This document shows, in pieces, positions 18,561-27,300 of a stretch of DNA of 64,000 nt; the stretch's first letter is position 1; each line of letters opens with the position of its first letter. The notes beneath the pieces were generated by a model, which was not told the origin of the DNA, searched no databases, and saw only the letters and a program-made list of their open reading frames with translations. Location: positions 248,001-312,000 of the forward strand of contig NZ_JANIFJ010000004.1 in assembly GCF_024519155.1 (NCBI RefSeq). Reading direction: 5' to 3'. Both the position numbers and the translations under genes were made by a program. Source of the DNA: Mangrovibrevibacter kandeliae (GTDB lineage Bacteria; Pseudomonadota; Alphaproteobacteria; Rhizobiales; Rhizobiaceae).

Positions 18561-19559
18561 ATGAAGAAGATCCTGAACGCGCCCAGCGCCTATGTCGACG
18601 AAATGCTGGAGGGCTTCACCGCCGCCCATCCGGAGTACTACCGCCAGCCGGAGCCGCGGGTGATCGCCCGCGCCGGGGGCGCCACAGCCGGCAAGGTCGG
18701 CATCGTCACCGGCGGCGGCTCCGGCCACCTGCCGATCTTCACCGGCTATGTCGGCCCGGGCTTCCTCGACGCCTGCGCCATCGGCGACGTCTTCGCCAGC
18801 CCGTCGGCCGAACAGATGGCGAGCGCCATCCGCCAGGCCGACGGCGGCGCCGGCGTGCTGCGGCTCTACGGCAACTACGGCGGCGACGTCATGAACTTCG
18901 ACATGGCCGGCGAGATGGTCGACATGGAGAACGACATCGCCACCACCACGGTGCTGCTGGCCGACGACGTCGTCTCGGCGCCGAAGGCCGAGGCGGCCAA
19001 GCGGCGCGGCGTGGCGGGCATGGTCTACGCCTTCAAGATCGCCGGTGCGGCGGCCGAGACGAAGGCGGATCTCGCCGAGGTCACGCGGGTCGCCCAGAAG
19101 GCGGCGGACGCCTGCCGCTCGATCGGCATGGCGCTGTCGCCCTGCGTGGTGCCGCAGGCCGGCAAGCCGACCTTCACGCTCGGCGAGGACGAGATGGAGA
19201 TGGGCATGGGCATCCACGGCGAGCCGGGGATCTGGCGCGACAAGCTGAAGCCCGCCGACGCGATCACCGACGAGATGGTCGACCGGCTGGTCGACGACCT
19301 GCCGCTGGAACGCGGCGCGCGGGTCTCGGTGCTGGTCAACTCGCTCGGCGCGACGCCCCTGGAGGAGCTCTACATCATGTACCGGCGGGTCAAGGCGCGG
19401 TTCGACGGTATGGGCGTATCGATCGTCATGCCGCTGGTCGGGCGCTACGCCACCTCGATGGAGATGACCGGGGCGACGCTGACGATGATCGCGCTCGACG
19501 ACGAACTCGAGCGGCACCTGCGTGCGCCGGCGGCCTGCGCCTACTGGCAGGTCGCCTGA
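18561..19559 (+). CDS. dhaK: Dihydroxyacetone kinase-type subunit DhaK (ketose/tetrulose-binding)
   Basis: 332 residues matching the DhaK (DAK1) domain over its full length: GGGSGHLP, GNYGGDVMNF, and MGIHGEPG with His219, the residue that binds the carbonyl of the substrate as a hemiaminal in known DhaK proteins. With DhaL it would phosphorylate dihydroxyacetone or a small ketose. Relatives in sugar operons act on erythruloses, so the true substrate is open. AGGGAGGAAG precedes the ATG. No DhaM gene is seen, so an ATP-dependent form is more likely than the PEP-dependent one. Confidence 0.9.
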   Translation: MKKILNAPSAYVDEMLEGFTAAHPEYYRQPEPRVIARAGGATAGKVGIVTGGGSGHLPIFTGYVGPGFLDACAIGDVFASPSAEQMASAIRQADGGAGVLRLYGNYGGDVMNFDMAGEMVDMENDIATTTVLLADDVVSAPKAEAAKRRGVAGMVYAFKIAGAAAETKADLAEVTRVAQKAADACRSIGMALSPCVVPQAGKPTFTLGEDEMEMGMGIHGEPGIWRDKLKPADAITDEMVDRLVDDLPLERGARVSVLVNSLGATPLEELYIMYRRVKARFDGMGVSIVMPLVGRYATSMEMTGATLTMIALDDELERHLRAPAACAYWQVA

Positions 19560-19560
19560 G

Positions 19561-20172
19561 ATGGCGGCGGACAGCTTCGATACGGCGGCGCTGGGCGTCG
19601 CCCTGCAGCGGGTGGCGCAGGGTGCGGAGGCGGCGGCGGCTGAGCTCAACGCCGCCGACGGTGCGCTCGGCGACGGCGACCTCGGCATCACCGTCTCGCG
19701 CGGCTTTGCCGAAGCCGCGGCCGCCGCGTTGCCGGAGGATGTCGGGCTGGCGTTGCTGGAGTGCGCCAAGGCCTTCCAGCGGGTGTCGTCCTCGTCCTAC
19801 GGGACGCTGGTGGCGACCGGGTTCATGGCTGCCGCCAAGCTTGCCAAGGGCCGGTCCGCCGTGCCGGCCGACGAGGTCGCGGCGCTGGTCGCGGCCGCCC
19901 GCGACGCGATGATGGCGCGGGGCAAGGGCGCGCTCGGCGACAAGACGGTGCTCGACAGCCTCGACCGAGTGGTCGAGGGCCTGAAAGGCGCCGCGCCCGA
20001 GCGGATGCAGGAGGCGGCCGTCGCGGCGGCGCGTGACACCCTGGTCGCGTTCAAGGGCCAGCCCTGCCGGCTTGGCCGGGCGCGAATGTTCGCCGAAAAG
20101 AGCGCAGCGCTCGACGATCCGGGGCAGCTCGCCTTCCTGCGCATCCTCGAATCGCTCGCGGCAGGATCATAA
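19561..20172 (+). CDS. dhaL: Dihydroxyacetone kinase-type subunit DhaL (nucleotide-binding)
   Basis: 203 residues of the all-helical DhaL (DAK2) domain. The Mg-nucleotide site is seen as A-A-D-G-A-L-G-D-G-D-L-G (three Asp), followed by the S-S-S-Y-G-T-L loop, which replaces the usual G-G-x-S-G, and the G-A-L-G-D-K-T-V-L-D motif. It begins one base after the DhaK stop. The altered loop hints at a diverged kinase. Last gene of the sugar operon. Confidence 0.9.
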   Translation: MAADSFDTAALGVALQRVAQGAEAAAAELNAADGALGDGDLGITVSRGFAEAAAAALPEDVGLALLECAKAFQRVSSSSYGTLVATGFMAAAKLAKGRSAVPADEVAALVAAARDAMMARGKGALGDKTVLDSLDRVVEGLKGAAPERMQEAAVAAARDTLVAFKGQPCRLGRARMFAEKSAALDDPGQLAFLRILESLAAGS

Positions 20173-20362
20173 GGATCGGCCGCGGTGACGCGGCTCGTAC
20201 AAGCCGAAGGCGTCGCGGCGCGATCCGCGCCGGCTGCTGGCGCATGCCACATCGACGCGCCCGAGGCTAGAGGCTGCAGCCTGCGCGGCGACAGGCTGGC
20301 AAACGACGCTTCGCCATCCATATCAGCCGGGACTGTCGTCTTCGAAGGGACGAGCCGCCGAC

Positions 20363-20854
20363 ATGCCGACCGAGACCGAGCGCAAGTTTCTCGTCCAGAG
20401 CGACGGCTGGCGGTCCGAGGCCGGCCCGCCCCGCAGCCTGCGCCAGTTCTATCTCGGCATCCGCGAGGCGTTCTCGATGCGCGTGCGCATCGCCGACGGC
20501 ACGCAGGCCTGGCTGACGATCAAGTCGGGCAAGGGGATCGTGCGGCACGAATACGAGTATGCGATCCCGCTGGTCGATGCTCTCGAACTCGAGGCGCAGG
20601 CCGTCGGCAGCGTGATCGAGAAGCGGCGGTTCGAGGTGCCGCACGGCCGGCATACGGTCGAGGTCGACGTGTTCGCGGGTGTGCTCGCCCCGCTGGTGCT
20701 GGCGGAGATCGAAGCCGAGGATGCGGCCGCGGTGGTCGAGCTTCCCGCCTGGCTCGGGCCGGAGGTCACCCATGACGGCGCCTACACCAACGCCGCGCTG
20801 GCACTGAACGGCCTGCCGGCGCGCCACTCTCGCGCAGAAGCGGACGCATCTTGA
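20363..20854 (+). CDS. CYTH-domain protein (triphosphate tunnel metalloenzyme family)
   Basis: 163 residues. The CYTH signature E-x-E-x-K is present at the N-terminus (TETERKFLV), followed by alternating charged strands (R-V-R-I, L-T-I-K-S-G-K, E-Y-E-Y) that line the tunnel in triphosphatases, and A-E-I-E-A-E. Family members hydrolyse tripolyphosphate or other triphosphates. It is coupled to a CHAD gene by a 4-nt overlap; the two domains are often fused or adjacent and linked to polyphosphate. Confidence 0.9.
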   Translation: MPTETERKFLVQSDGWRSEAGPPRSLRQFYLGIREAFSMRVRIADGTQAWLTIKSGKGIVRHEYEYAIPLVDALELEAQAVGSVIEKRRFEVPHGRHTVEVDVFAGVLAPLVLAEIEAEDAAAVVELPAWLGPEVTHDGAYTNAALALNGLPARHSRAEADAS

Positions 20855-21819
20855 GCTACCGCATCGATCCCGCCCAGCCGCTCGACCACGAGATCCGCCG
20901 CATCGCCGGCAAGCAGATCGAAGCGGCGCTCGATGAGCTGACGGGCGAGGCCTCGGACCGCCACGAGGCGATCCACGAGGCGCGCAAGCGGTTCAAGAAG
21001 CTGCGCGGCCTGCTGCGGCTGGCGCGCACGGCTGACAAGCGCTTCTTCCGCAGGGCGAACCGGCAGCTGCGCGAGGCTGCGGGCCAGCTGTCCGGTACGC
21101 GCGACCGGGCGGCGCTGATCGAATCCCTCGACGCGCTGAGCGCGCATCACCGCAGCGAGGTCGACGCCGCGGTCTTCGCCCCGGTGCGCGAGGTGCTCGT
21201 GGCCCGCCGGGACGCGGCGGTCGCGGCCGAGACGGATCTGGCGGTGACCCTGGATGCGGTGACCGGCGAACTGCGCGACGTGCGCACCCGGCTCGACGGC
21301 TTCGTCCTGCCGGACGGGCCGAAGAGTTCCGGAGCGATCGCGGCCCGAGGCTTCGCGCTCAACCTCGCGCGCGGGCGATCGGATCTTGCGACCGCGCGCA
21401 AGAGCGAGCGCGCCGAAGCCTACCACGACCTGCGCAAGCGGGCGAAATACAACTGGATGCACCTCAAGCTCCTCGAGCCGCTCTGGCCGGAAGTCTTCAC
21501 GGCGACGGCCAGGCAGGCCGACCGGCTGGGCGACGCGCTCGGGCTCGACCACGACTATGCGGTCCTGCGCGGCGAGATCGCGCTGGAGCCGGGCGCCTTC
21601 GGCCCAGAGCGCGAGCTGTCGATCGTGCTGGCGCTGATCGACCGGCGCCAGGGCGAACTGCGGCGCGAAGCGTTGGAACTCGCCGGCCGGCTTTTCCTCG
21701 ACAAGGAGGCGGTCGCCGAGCGCCGCATCTGCAAGCTTTGGCGGGCGGCGGTCGAGCGCGCCAACGCGCCCGACTACGGCACGCCGGCGGAGGAGGCGCG
21801 CGCGCTCGACCCGGCTTGA
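20851..21819 (+). CDS. CHAD-domain protein
   Basis: 322 residues of helical CHAD domain rich in conserved His, Arg and Lys: H-E-A-I-H-E-A-R-K-R-F-K-K-L-R near the start and Y-H-D-L-R-K-R-A-K-Y in the second half. This basic surface binds polyphosphate in studied members. The start is TTG at 20851, overlapping the CYTH stop as TTGA. No signal peptide. A GC hairpin lies 21 nt after the stop. Confidence 0.9.
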   Translation: MSYRIDPAQPLDHEIRRIAGKQIEAALDELTGEASDRHEAIHEARKRFKKLRGLLRLARTADKRFFRRANRQLREAAGQLSGTRDRAALIESLDALSAHHRSEVDAAVFAPVREVLVARRDAAVAAETDLAVTLDAVTGELRDVRTRLDGFVLPDGPKSSGAIAARGFALNLARGRSDLATARKSERAEAYHDLRKRAKYNWMHLKLLEPLWPEVFTATARQADRLGDALGLDHDYAVLRGEIALEPGAFGPERELSIVLALIDRRQGELRREALELAGRLFLDKEAVAERRICKLWRAAVERANAPDYGTPAEEARALDPA

Positions 21820-21840
21820 GGCGCGGGACCGACGCCGGCC

Positions 21841-21859
21841 CGCCGCGCGGTGCGCGGCG
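21841..21859 (+). terminator. 8-bp hairpin downstream of the CHAD gene
   Basis: CGCCGCGC-ggt-GCGCGGCG is a perfect stem with a 3-nt loop. It lies between the CHAD gene and lepA and is followed only by TTGG, so it is a possible but weak terminator. Confidence 0.4.
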
Positions 21860-21933
21860 TTGGCCGTGGACCGCCGGGTTTCCGTTCCGCAAACCCAGTT
21901 CCTAAGATTGTTCGAAGCCTCTATATGCGGCGC

Positions 21934-23742
21934 ATGACAGACACGCCGCTCGACCACATCCGCAACTTCTCCATCGTCGCCCACATCGACCACGGCAAGT
22001 CGACGCTCGCCGACCGGCTGATCCAGATGACCGGGGCGATCGAAAGCCGCGAGATGAAGGACCAGATCCTCGACTCGATGGACATCGAGCGCGAGCGCGG
22101 CATCACCATCAAGGCGCAGACCGTCAGGCTCGAATACGACGCCAGGAACGGCGAGCACTACGTCCTCAACCTCATCGACACGCCCGGGCACGTCGACTTC
22201 GCCTACGAGGTGTCGCGCTCGCTCTCGGCCTGCGAGGGCGCGCTGCTCGTCGTCGACGCGGCGCAGGGCGTCGAGGCGCAGACCCTCGCCAACGTCTATC
22301 TCGCGCTCGACAACGACCTCGAGATTGTCCCCGTCCTCAACAAGATCGACCTGCCGGCGGCCGAGCCGGACAAGGTCAAGGAGCAGATCGAGGAGGTCAT
22401 CGGCCTCGACGCCTCCGAGGCCGTGCTGATCTCGGCGAAGGCCAATCTCGGCATCGACGCGGTGCTGGAGGCGATCGTCACGCGCCTGCCGCCGCCCAAG
22501 GACGGCGACCGCGCCGCACCGCTGAAGGCGATGCTGGTCGACAGCTGGTACGACCCCTATCTCGGCGTCGTCGTCCTGGTGCGCATCATCGACGGCGAAT
22601 TGAAGAAGGGCCAGACCATCCGGATGATGGGCACCGACGCCAAGTACCCGGTCGACCGGGTCGGCGTCTTCACGCCCAAGATGGTGCCGGTCGAGGCGCT
22701 CGGCCCTGGAGAGCTCGGCTTCATCACCGCCTCGATCAAGGAGGTGGCCGACACCCGCGTCGGCGACACCATCACCGAGGACAAGCGGCCGACGCCGCAC
22801 ATGCTGCCGGGCTTCAAGCCGGCCCAGCCGGTGGTCTTCTGCGGCCTATTCCCAGTCGACGCCGCCGATTTCGACGACCTGCGCGCCGCGATGGGCAAGC
22901 TGCGCCTCAACGACGCGAGCTTCTCCTTCGAGATGGAGTCCTCCGCCGCGCTCGGCTTCGGCTTCCGCTGCGGCTTCCTCGGCCTCCTGCACCTCGAGAT
23001 CATCCAGGAGCGGCTCAGCCGCGAGTTCGACCTCGACCTGATCGCGACCGCCCCCTCGGTGGTCTACCAGATCCGCCTCACCGACGGCACCGACATCGAC
23101 CTGCACAACCCGGCCGACATGCCGGACGTGGTTCGGATCGACCACATCCAGGAGCCCTGGATCAAGGCGACGATTCTCACGCCGGACGAGTATCTCGGCA
23201 ACATCCTGCAGCTCTGCCAGGAGCGGCGCGGTGTGCAGACCGACCTCTCCTATGTCGGCAAGCGCGCGATGGTGTCCTACGAGCTGCCGCTGAACGAGGT
23301 GGTCTTCGACTTCTACGACCGGCTGAAGTCGATCTCGAAGGGCTACGCCTCCTTCGACTACCAGATGACCGACTACCGCGAGGGCGACCTCGTGAAGATG
23401 TCGATCCTCGTCAATGCCGAGCCGGTCGACGCGCTGTCGATGCTCGTCCACCGCAGCCAGGCCGACCGGCGCGGTCGGGCGATGTGCGAGAAGCTGAAGG
23501 AGCTGATCCCGCAGCACCTTTTCAAAATTCCGATCCAGGCGGCGATCGGCGGCAAGGTGATCGCCCGCGAGACGATCTCGGCGCTGCGCAAGGACGTCAC
23601 GGCCAAGTGCTACGGCGGCGACGCCACCCGCAAGCGCAAGCTCCTCGAGAAGCAGAAGGAGGGCAAGAAGCGCATGCGCCAGTTCGGCAAGGTCGAGATC
23701 CCCCAGGAGGCCTTCATCGCCGCGCTGAAGATGGACAGTTGA
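21934..23742 (+). CDS. lepA: Elongation factor 4 (LepA) GTPase
   Basis: 602 residues, full length for the family. G-domain motifs: AHIDHGKST (G1), the R-G-I-T-I switch, DTPGHVDF (G3) and NKIDLP (G4). The EF4-specific C-terminal domain ends [20 protein letters not shown]. It acts on ribosomes, with roles in translation quality or initiation under stress. The start at 21934 ([14 protein letters not shown]) matches usual LepA N-termini; an in-frame ATG at 21925 would add three residues. Confidence 0.97.
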   Translation: MTDTPLDHIRNFSIVAHIDHGKSTLADRLIQMTGAIESREMKDQILDSMDIERERGITIKAQTVRLEYDARNGEHYVLNLIDTPGHVDFAYEVSRSLSACEGALLVVDAAQGVEAQTLANVYLALDNDLEIVPVLNKIDLPAAEPDKVKEQIEEVIGLDASEAVLISAKANLGIDAVLEAIVTRLPPPKDGDRAAPLKAMLVDSWYDPYLGVVVLVRIIDGELKKGQTIRMMGTDAKYPVDRVGVFTPKMVPVEALGPGELGFITASIKEVADTRVGDTITEDKRPTPHMLPGFKPAQPVVFCGLFPVDAADFDDLRAAMGKLRLNDASFSFEMESSAALGFGFRCGFLGLLHLEIIQERLSREFDLDLIATAPSVVYQIRLTDGTDIDLHNPADMPDVVRIDHIQEPWIKATILTPDEYLGNILQLCQERRGVQTDLSYVGKRAMVSYELPLNEVVFDFYDRLKSISKGYASFDYQMTDYREGDLVKMSILVNAEPVDALSMLVHRSQADRRGRAMCEKLKELIPQHLFKIPIQAAIGGKVIARETISALRKDVTAKCYGGDATRKRKLLEKQKEGKKRMRQFGKVEIPQEAFIAALKMDS

Positions 23743-23805
23743 GCGGGGACGCCGCCCCGTGCTAGTCTCGTCGCGTGGCTTGTCTCCCATGAGCGGAGTG
23801 TGCGC

Positions 23806-24015
23806 ATGCACGGCGTGGTCATCGACCCGGTCCTGCTGGCCGAAGCGGAAGCACTGAATGTCGACGTCGCCAGCGCGGCATCGAGAGGCGTCGAGCAGGC
23901 CGTCCGCGCCGCCCGCCACTCGCAGTGGCGCGACGAAAATCACGCCGCGCTCGCCTCGTCGAACACCTTTGTGGAGAAGAACGGCCTGCCGCTCGCCCGT
24001 CACCGCCTGTTCTGA
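23806..24015 (+). CDS. ccdA: CcdA-family antitoxin
   Basis: 69 residues: a short N-terminal DNA-binding part (VVIDPVLLAEAEALNVDVA) and a C-terminal tail with W-R-D-E-N and N-x-F-V-E-K-N-G-L-P-L-A, the CcdB-binding motif of CcdA proteins. GAGCGGAG sits about 7 nt before the ATG at 23806; a GTG at 23800 is an alternative. It would neutralise CcdB and autorepress the pair. Confidence 0.9.
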   Translation: MHGVVIDPVLLAEAEALNVDVASAASRGVEQAVRAARHSQWRDENHAALASSNTFVEKNGLPLARHRLF

Positions 24016-24314
24016 TGGCGCGCCATGACGTCTTCATCCATCGTGATGGAGAGGGCTTCCTGCTGGATGTTCAAGCGGACATCCTCGATGCACTGGCGAC
24101 GCGCGTGGTTGTGCCACTCTTGCCAATCCGCAGTGCTCCAGAGCCGGCGGCGCGCCTCAACCTTGTCTTCACGATCGGCGAAACGAAGGTGATGATGGCA
24201 ACGCAGTTCCTTGCGGCTGTCCCCTCGTCGATCCTGATCGATCGCGTCGCCAGCCTGGAATCCGAGCACGACCTCATCGTCGCCGCACTCGACATGGTGT
24301 TTCAAGGGTTCTGA
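24015..24314 (+). CDS. ccdB: CcdB-family toxin
   Basis: 99 residues of CcdB type: an N-terminal strand (HDVFIHRDGEGFLLDVQAD), V-V-V-P-L-L-P, and the C-terminal E-H-D-L-I-V-A-A-L-D-M-V-F-Q-G-F. Known CcdB proteins poison DNA gyrase. The start shares one base with the CcdA stop (TGATG). The pair lies next to the restriction enzyme and may stabilise the defence block. Confidence 0.92.
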   Translation: MARHDVFIHRDGEGFLLDVQADILDALATRVVVPLLPIRSAPEPAARLNLVFTIGETKVMMATQFLAAVPSSILIDRVASLESEHDLIVAALDMVFQGF

Positions 24315-24389
24315 TCGCCTCCCGCTCACATAGCCCTTGCCGCACAACCTTTCGTTTGCTTACCTCCGGCCCAGTATCGGGGGGGCGGG

Positions 24390-27300
24390 ATGGACGACCG
24401 GCAGAGAGGCGAGGGGACCGAGGCGGCGGTCGAGGCGTTCATTGCCATGTGGTCGGCCTCGGGCGGGGCGGAGAACGCCAATGCGCAGGGCTTCATCCGC
24501 GACCTCTGCGATCTCTTGCGTGTGCCCCGGCCGGATGCGACGCGCGAGAACGAGGCGCTGAACAGCTACGTCTTCGAGAAGCGCGTCGATCACCGGGTTC
24601 GCGGGCTCTCCGTCGCCAACCGCATCGACTGCTACAAGCAGGGCTGCTTCATCCTCGAAGCCAAGCAGTCCTCGACGCAGAGCCGGCGCGGCGTGGCCGA
24701 TCCGGATCAGGGCGAGCTGATGCCGTCACAGGCCGCCGCCGTGCGCGGCGGCACCGCCAAGCGCGGCACCGCGGCCTGGGACAAGGCGATGCGCTCGGCT
24801 TACAACCAGGCCGTCTCCTATGTCGGCGACCTGCCGGCCGGCCACCGCCCGCCGCCCTTCGTCATCCTTGTCGACGTCGGCCACGTCATCGAGCTCTACG
24901 CCAACTTCTCCGGCCAGGGCCGCAACTACACCCAGTTTCCCGACCGCCAGTCCTTCCAGATCCGCATGGAGGATCTTCGCGATCCCGCGGTGCGGGCCCG
25001 CCTCGCGGCCGTCTGGACCGATCCGCACGCGCTCGATCCGGCGAAGAAGTCGGCCGAGGTCACGCGCGACATCGCCGAGCGCCTGGCGAGGATCGCCCGC
25101 AGCCTGGAGAAGCGCCACGACCCGAAGGACGTCGCCGAGTTCCTGATGCGCTGCCTGTTCACGATGTTCGCCGAGGATGTCGGGCTGCTGCCGCAGGACT
25201 CCTTCCGCGACCTCCTGGAGAAGATGAAGGAGACGCCCGCCAACTTCGTCCCGGCGCTGGAGTCGCTCTGGACGGTGATGGACACCGGCGGCTATGCCCC
25301 GCATCTCAACGCCACGCTGAAGCGCTTCAACGGCGCGCTGTTCAAGACCCGCACCGCCCTGCCGCTGGAGGCGGAGGCGATACACGAGATGTGGGTCGCG
25401 GCGCGGCGCACGTGGGAGGACGTCGAGCCGGCGATCTTCGGCACGCTGCTCGAGCGCGCGCTCGACCGGCGCGAGCGCTCCAAGCTCGGCGCGCACTACA
25501 CGCCGCGCGCCTATGTCGAGCGGCTGGTCGTGCCGACCATCATCGAGCCGCTGCGCGAGGACTGGCGCACCGTCCAGGCCGCGGCCGAGGTCGACCGCGC
25601 CGCCGGCCGGAGCGACGCCGCGCTGCAGCGCATCCGCGCCTTCCACCACACGCTCTGCACCTTGCGCATCCTCGATCCCGCCTGCGGCACCGGCAACTTC
25701 CTCTACGTCTCGCTGGAGCTGATGAAGCGGCTCGAAGGCGAGGTGCTGGACGCGCTGGAAGGCTTCGGCGAGGAGCAGGCGCGCCTCGCGATGGAAGGCG
25801 AGACGGTTTCGCCGCGCCAGTTCTACGGGCTGGAGCTCAATCCCCGCGCGGTGCCGATCGCCGACCTCGTGCTGTGGATCGGCTATCTCAAATGGCAGAT
25901 CCGCACCGGCGGCGCGGCGTCGATCACCGAGCCGGTTCTGCATGCCTACGGCACCATTCGCCAGCAGGACGCGATCCTCGCCTATGACGCCCGCGAGCTC
26001 GCCCGCGACGAGAGCGGCGCGCCGGTCACCGTCTGGGACGGGTTGACGAAGAAGGTCTCCCCCGTCACCGGCCTCGACATCCCCGACGAGAGCGCCCGCC
26101 GCGAGACTTTTGTCTACCGCAACCCGCGCGCGGCCGAGTGGCCGCAGGCCGACTTCATCGTCGGCAACCCGCCCTTCATCGGCGGCAAGGACATGCGCGC
26201 CGAGCTCGGCGACGGCTATGCGGAAGCCGCCTGGAAGGCGCGGCCGCACATGCCGGGCGGCGCCGACTTCGTCATGCACTTCTGGGACCAGGCGGCGCAG
26301 TATCTGCGCGAGGGCTGGAAGCCTTCCGGCAAGGGCAAGCCGCATTTTCCCCGCCGCTTCGGCTTCATCACCACCAACTCGATCACCCAGACCTTTTCCC
26401 GCCGGATAATCGAGCGGCATCTCTCGGCCAAGGCCCCGCTCAGCCTCGTCTATGCCGTGCCCGACCACCCCTGGCTGAAGGCCTCGGACAAGGCGGCGGT
26501 GCGCATCGCCATGACGGTTGGAAAGCGTGGCGATCAGGAGGGCGTGCTGGCCGAGGTCGTGCGGGAGGAGGGGCTAAACACCGATGCCCCGCTGGTGACG
26601 CTGACGGAACGTAAGGGAAAGGTTCTTACTGATCTACACCTCGGAGTTGATTTATCTAAACTGCGCCTTCTAAATAGCAACGAAGCAATCGGCCTAAAGG
26701 GGTTTGAGCTAGGAACTCAGGCGCTCCTTATTTCAGCAGATCGGTGTAATGCACTCATCAAATCCAATCATTTGATTTTAAAATATATATTCCCCTATTT
26801 GAACGGCAACGATTTGAAGAATGGAAGAATGAACCGATATGTGATCGATACCTATCCCTCTGGATGGGAAGAGCTCAATACGTCGCCAGAATTACAGAAT
26901 TACCTTCTTACCGAAGTTCGCCACTCACGTAATCCGAACACTGACGCTCACGTGCTGGAGCGTTGGTGGCAGTTTCGACGGACGGGGGCCGCCATACGGG
27001 AAGCCGTCTCTGAGCTCGAACGCTTCATCGCTACAACGAGAACCGCCAAGCACCGTTACTTCACCTTCCTCTCAAGCGAAGCAAGAGCCGAGAGCAAGAT
27101 AGTTATTATCGCGGCTGACGCGGCTGCTATACTGACCCTGCTATCCGCTAGACAGCATATCGCATTTGCTAACCGCTTAGGCGGACGGCAGGGCGTTGGC
27201 AACGATCCTGTATATCAGCATACTGACACCTTCGACCCCTTCCCCTTCCCTGCCTTCTCCGACCTTCCGCCCGCGCTCGTTGCAAAACTGTCCGAGCTCG

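Noticed and set aside
20271-20282. AGGCTGCAGCCT palindrome between dhaL and the CYTH gene
   Set aside because: A 12-bp perfect palindrome but short, without a loop or T tract, and with no supporting position near a promoter; such sites are expected by chance in 64 kb.
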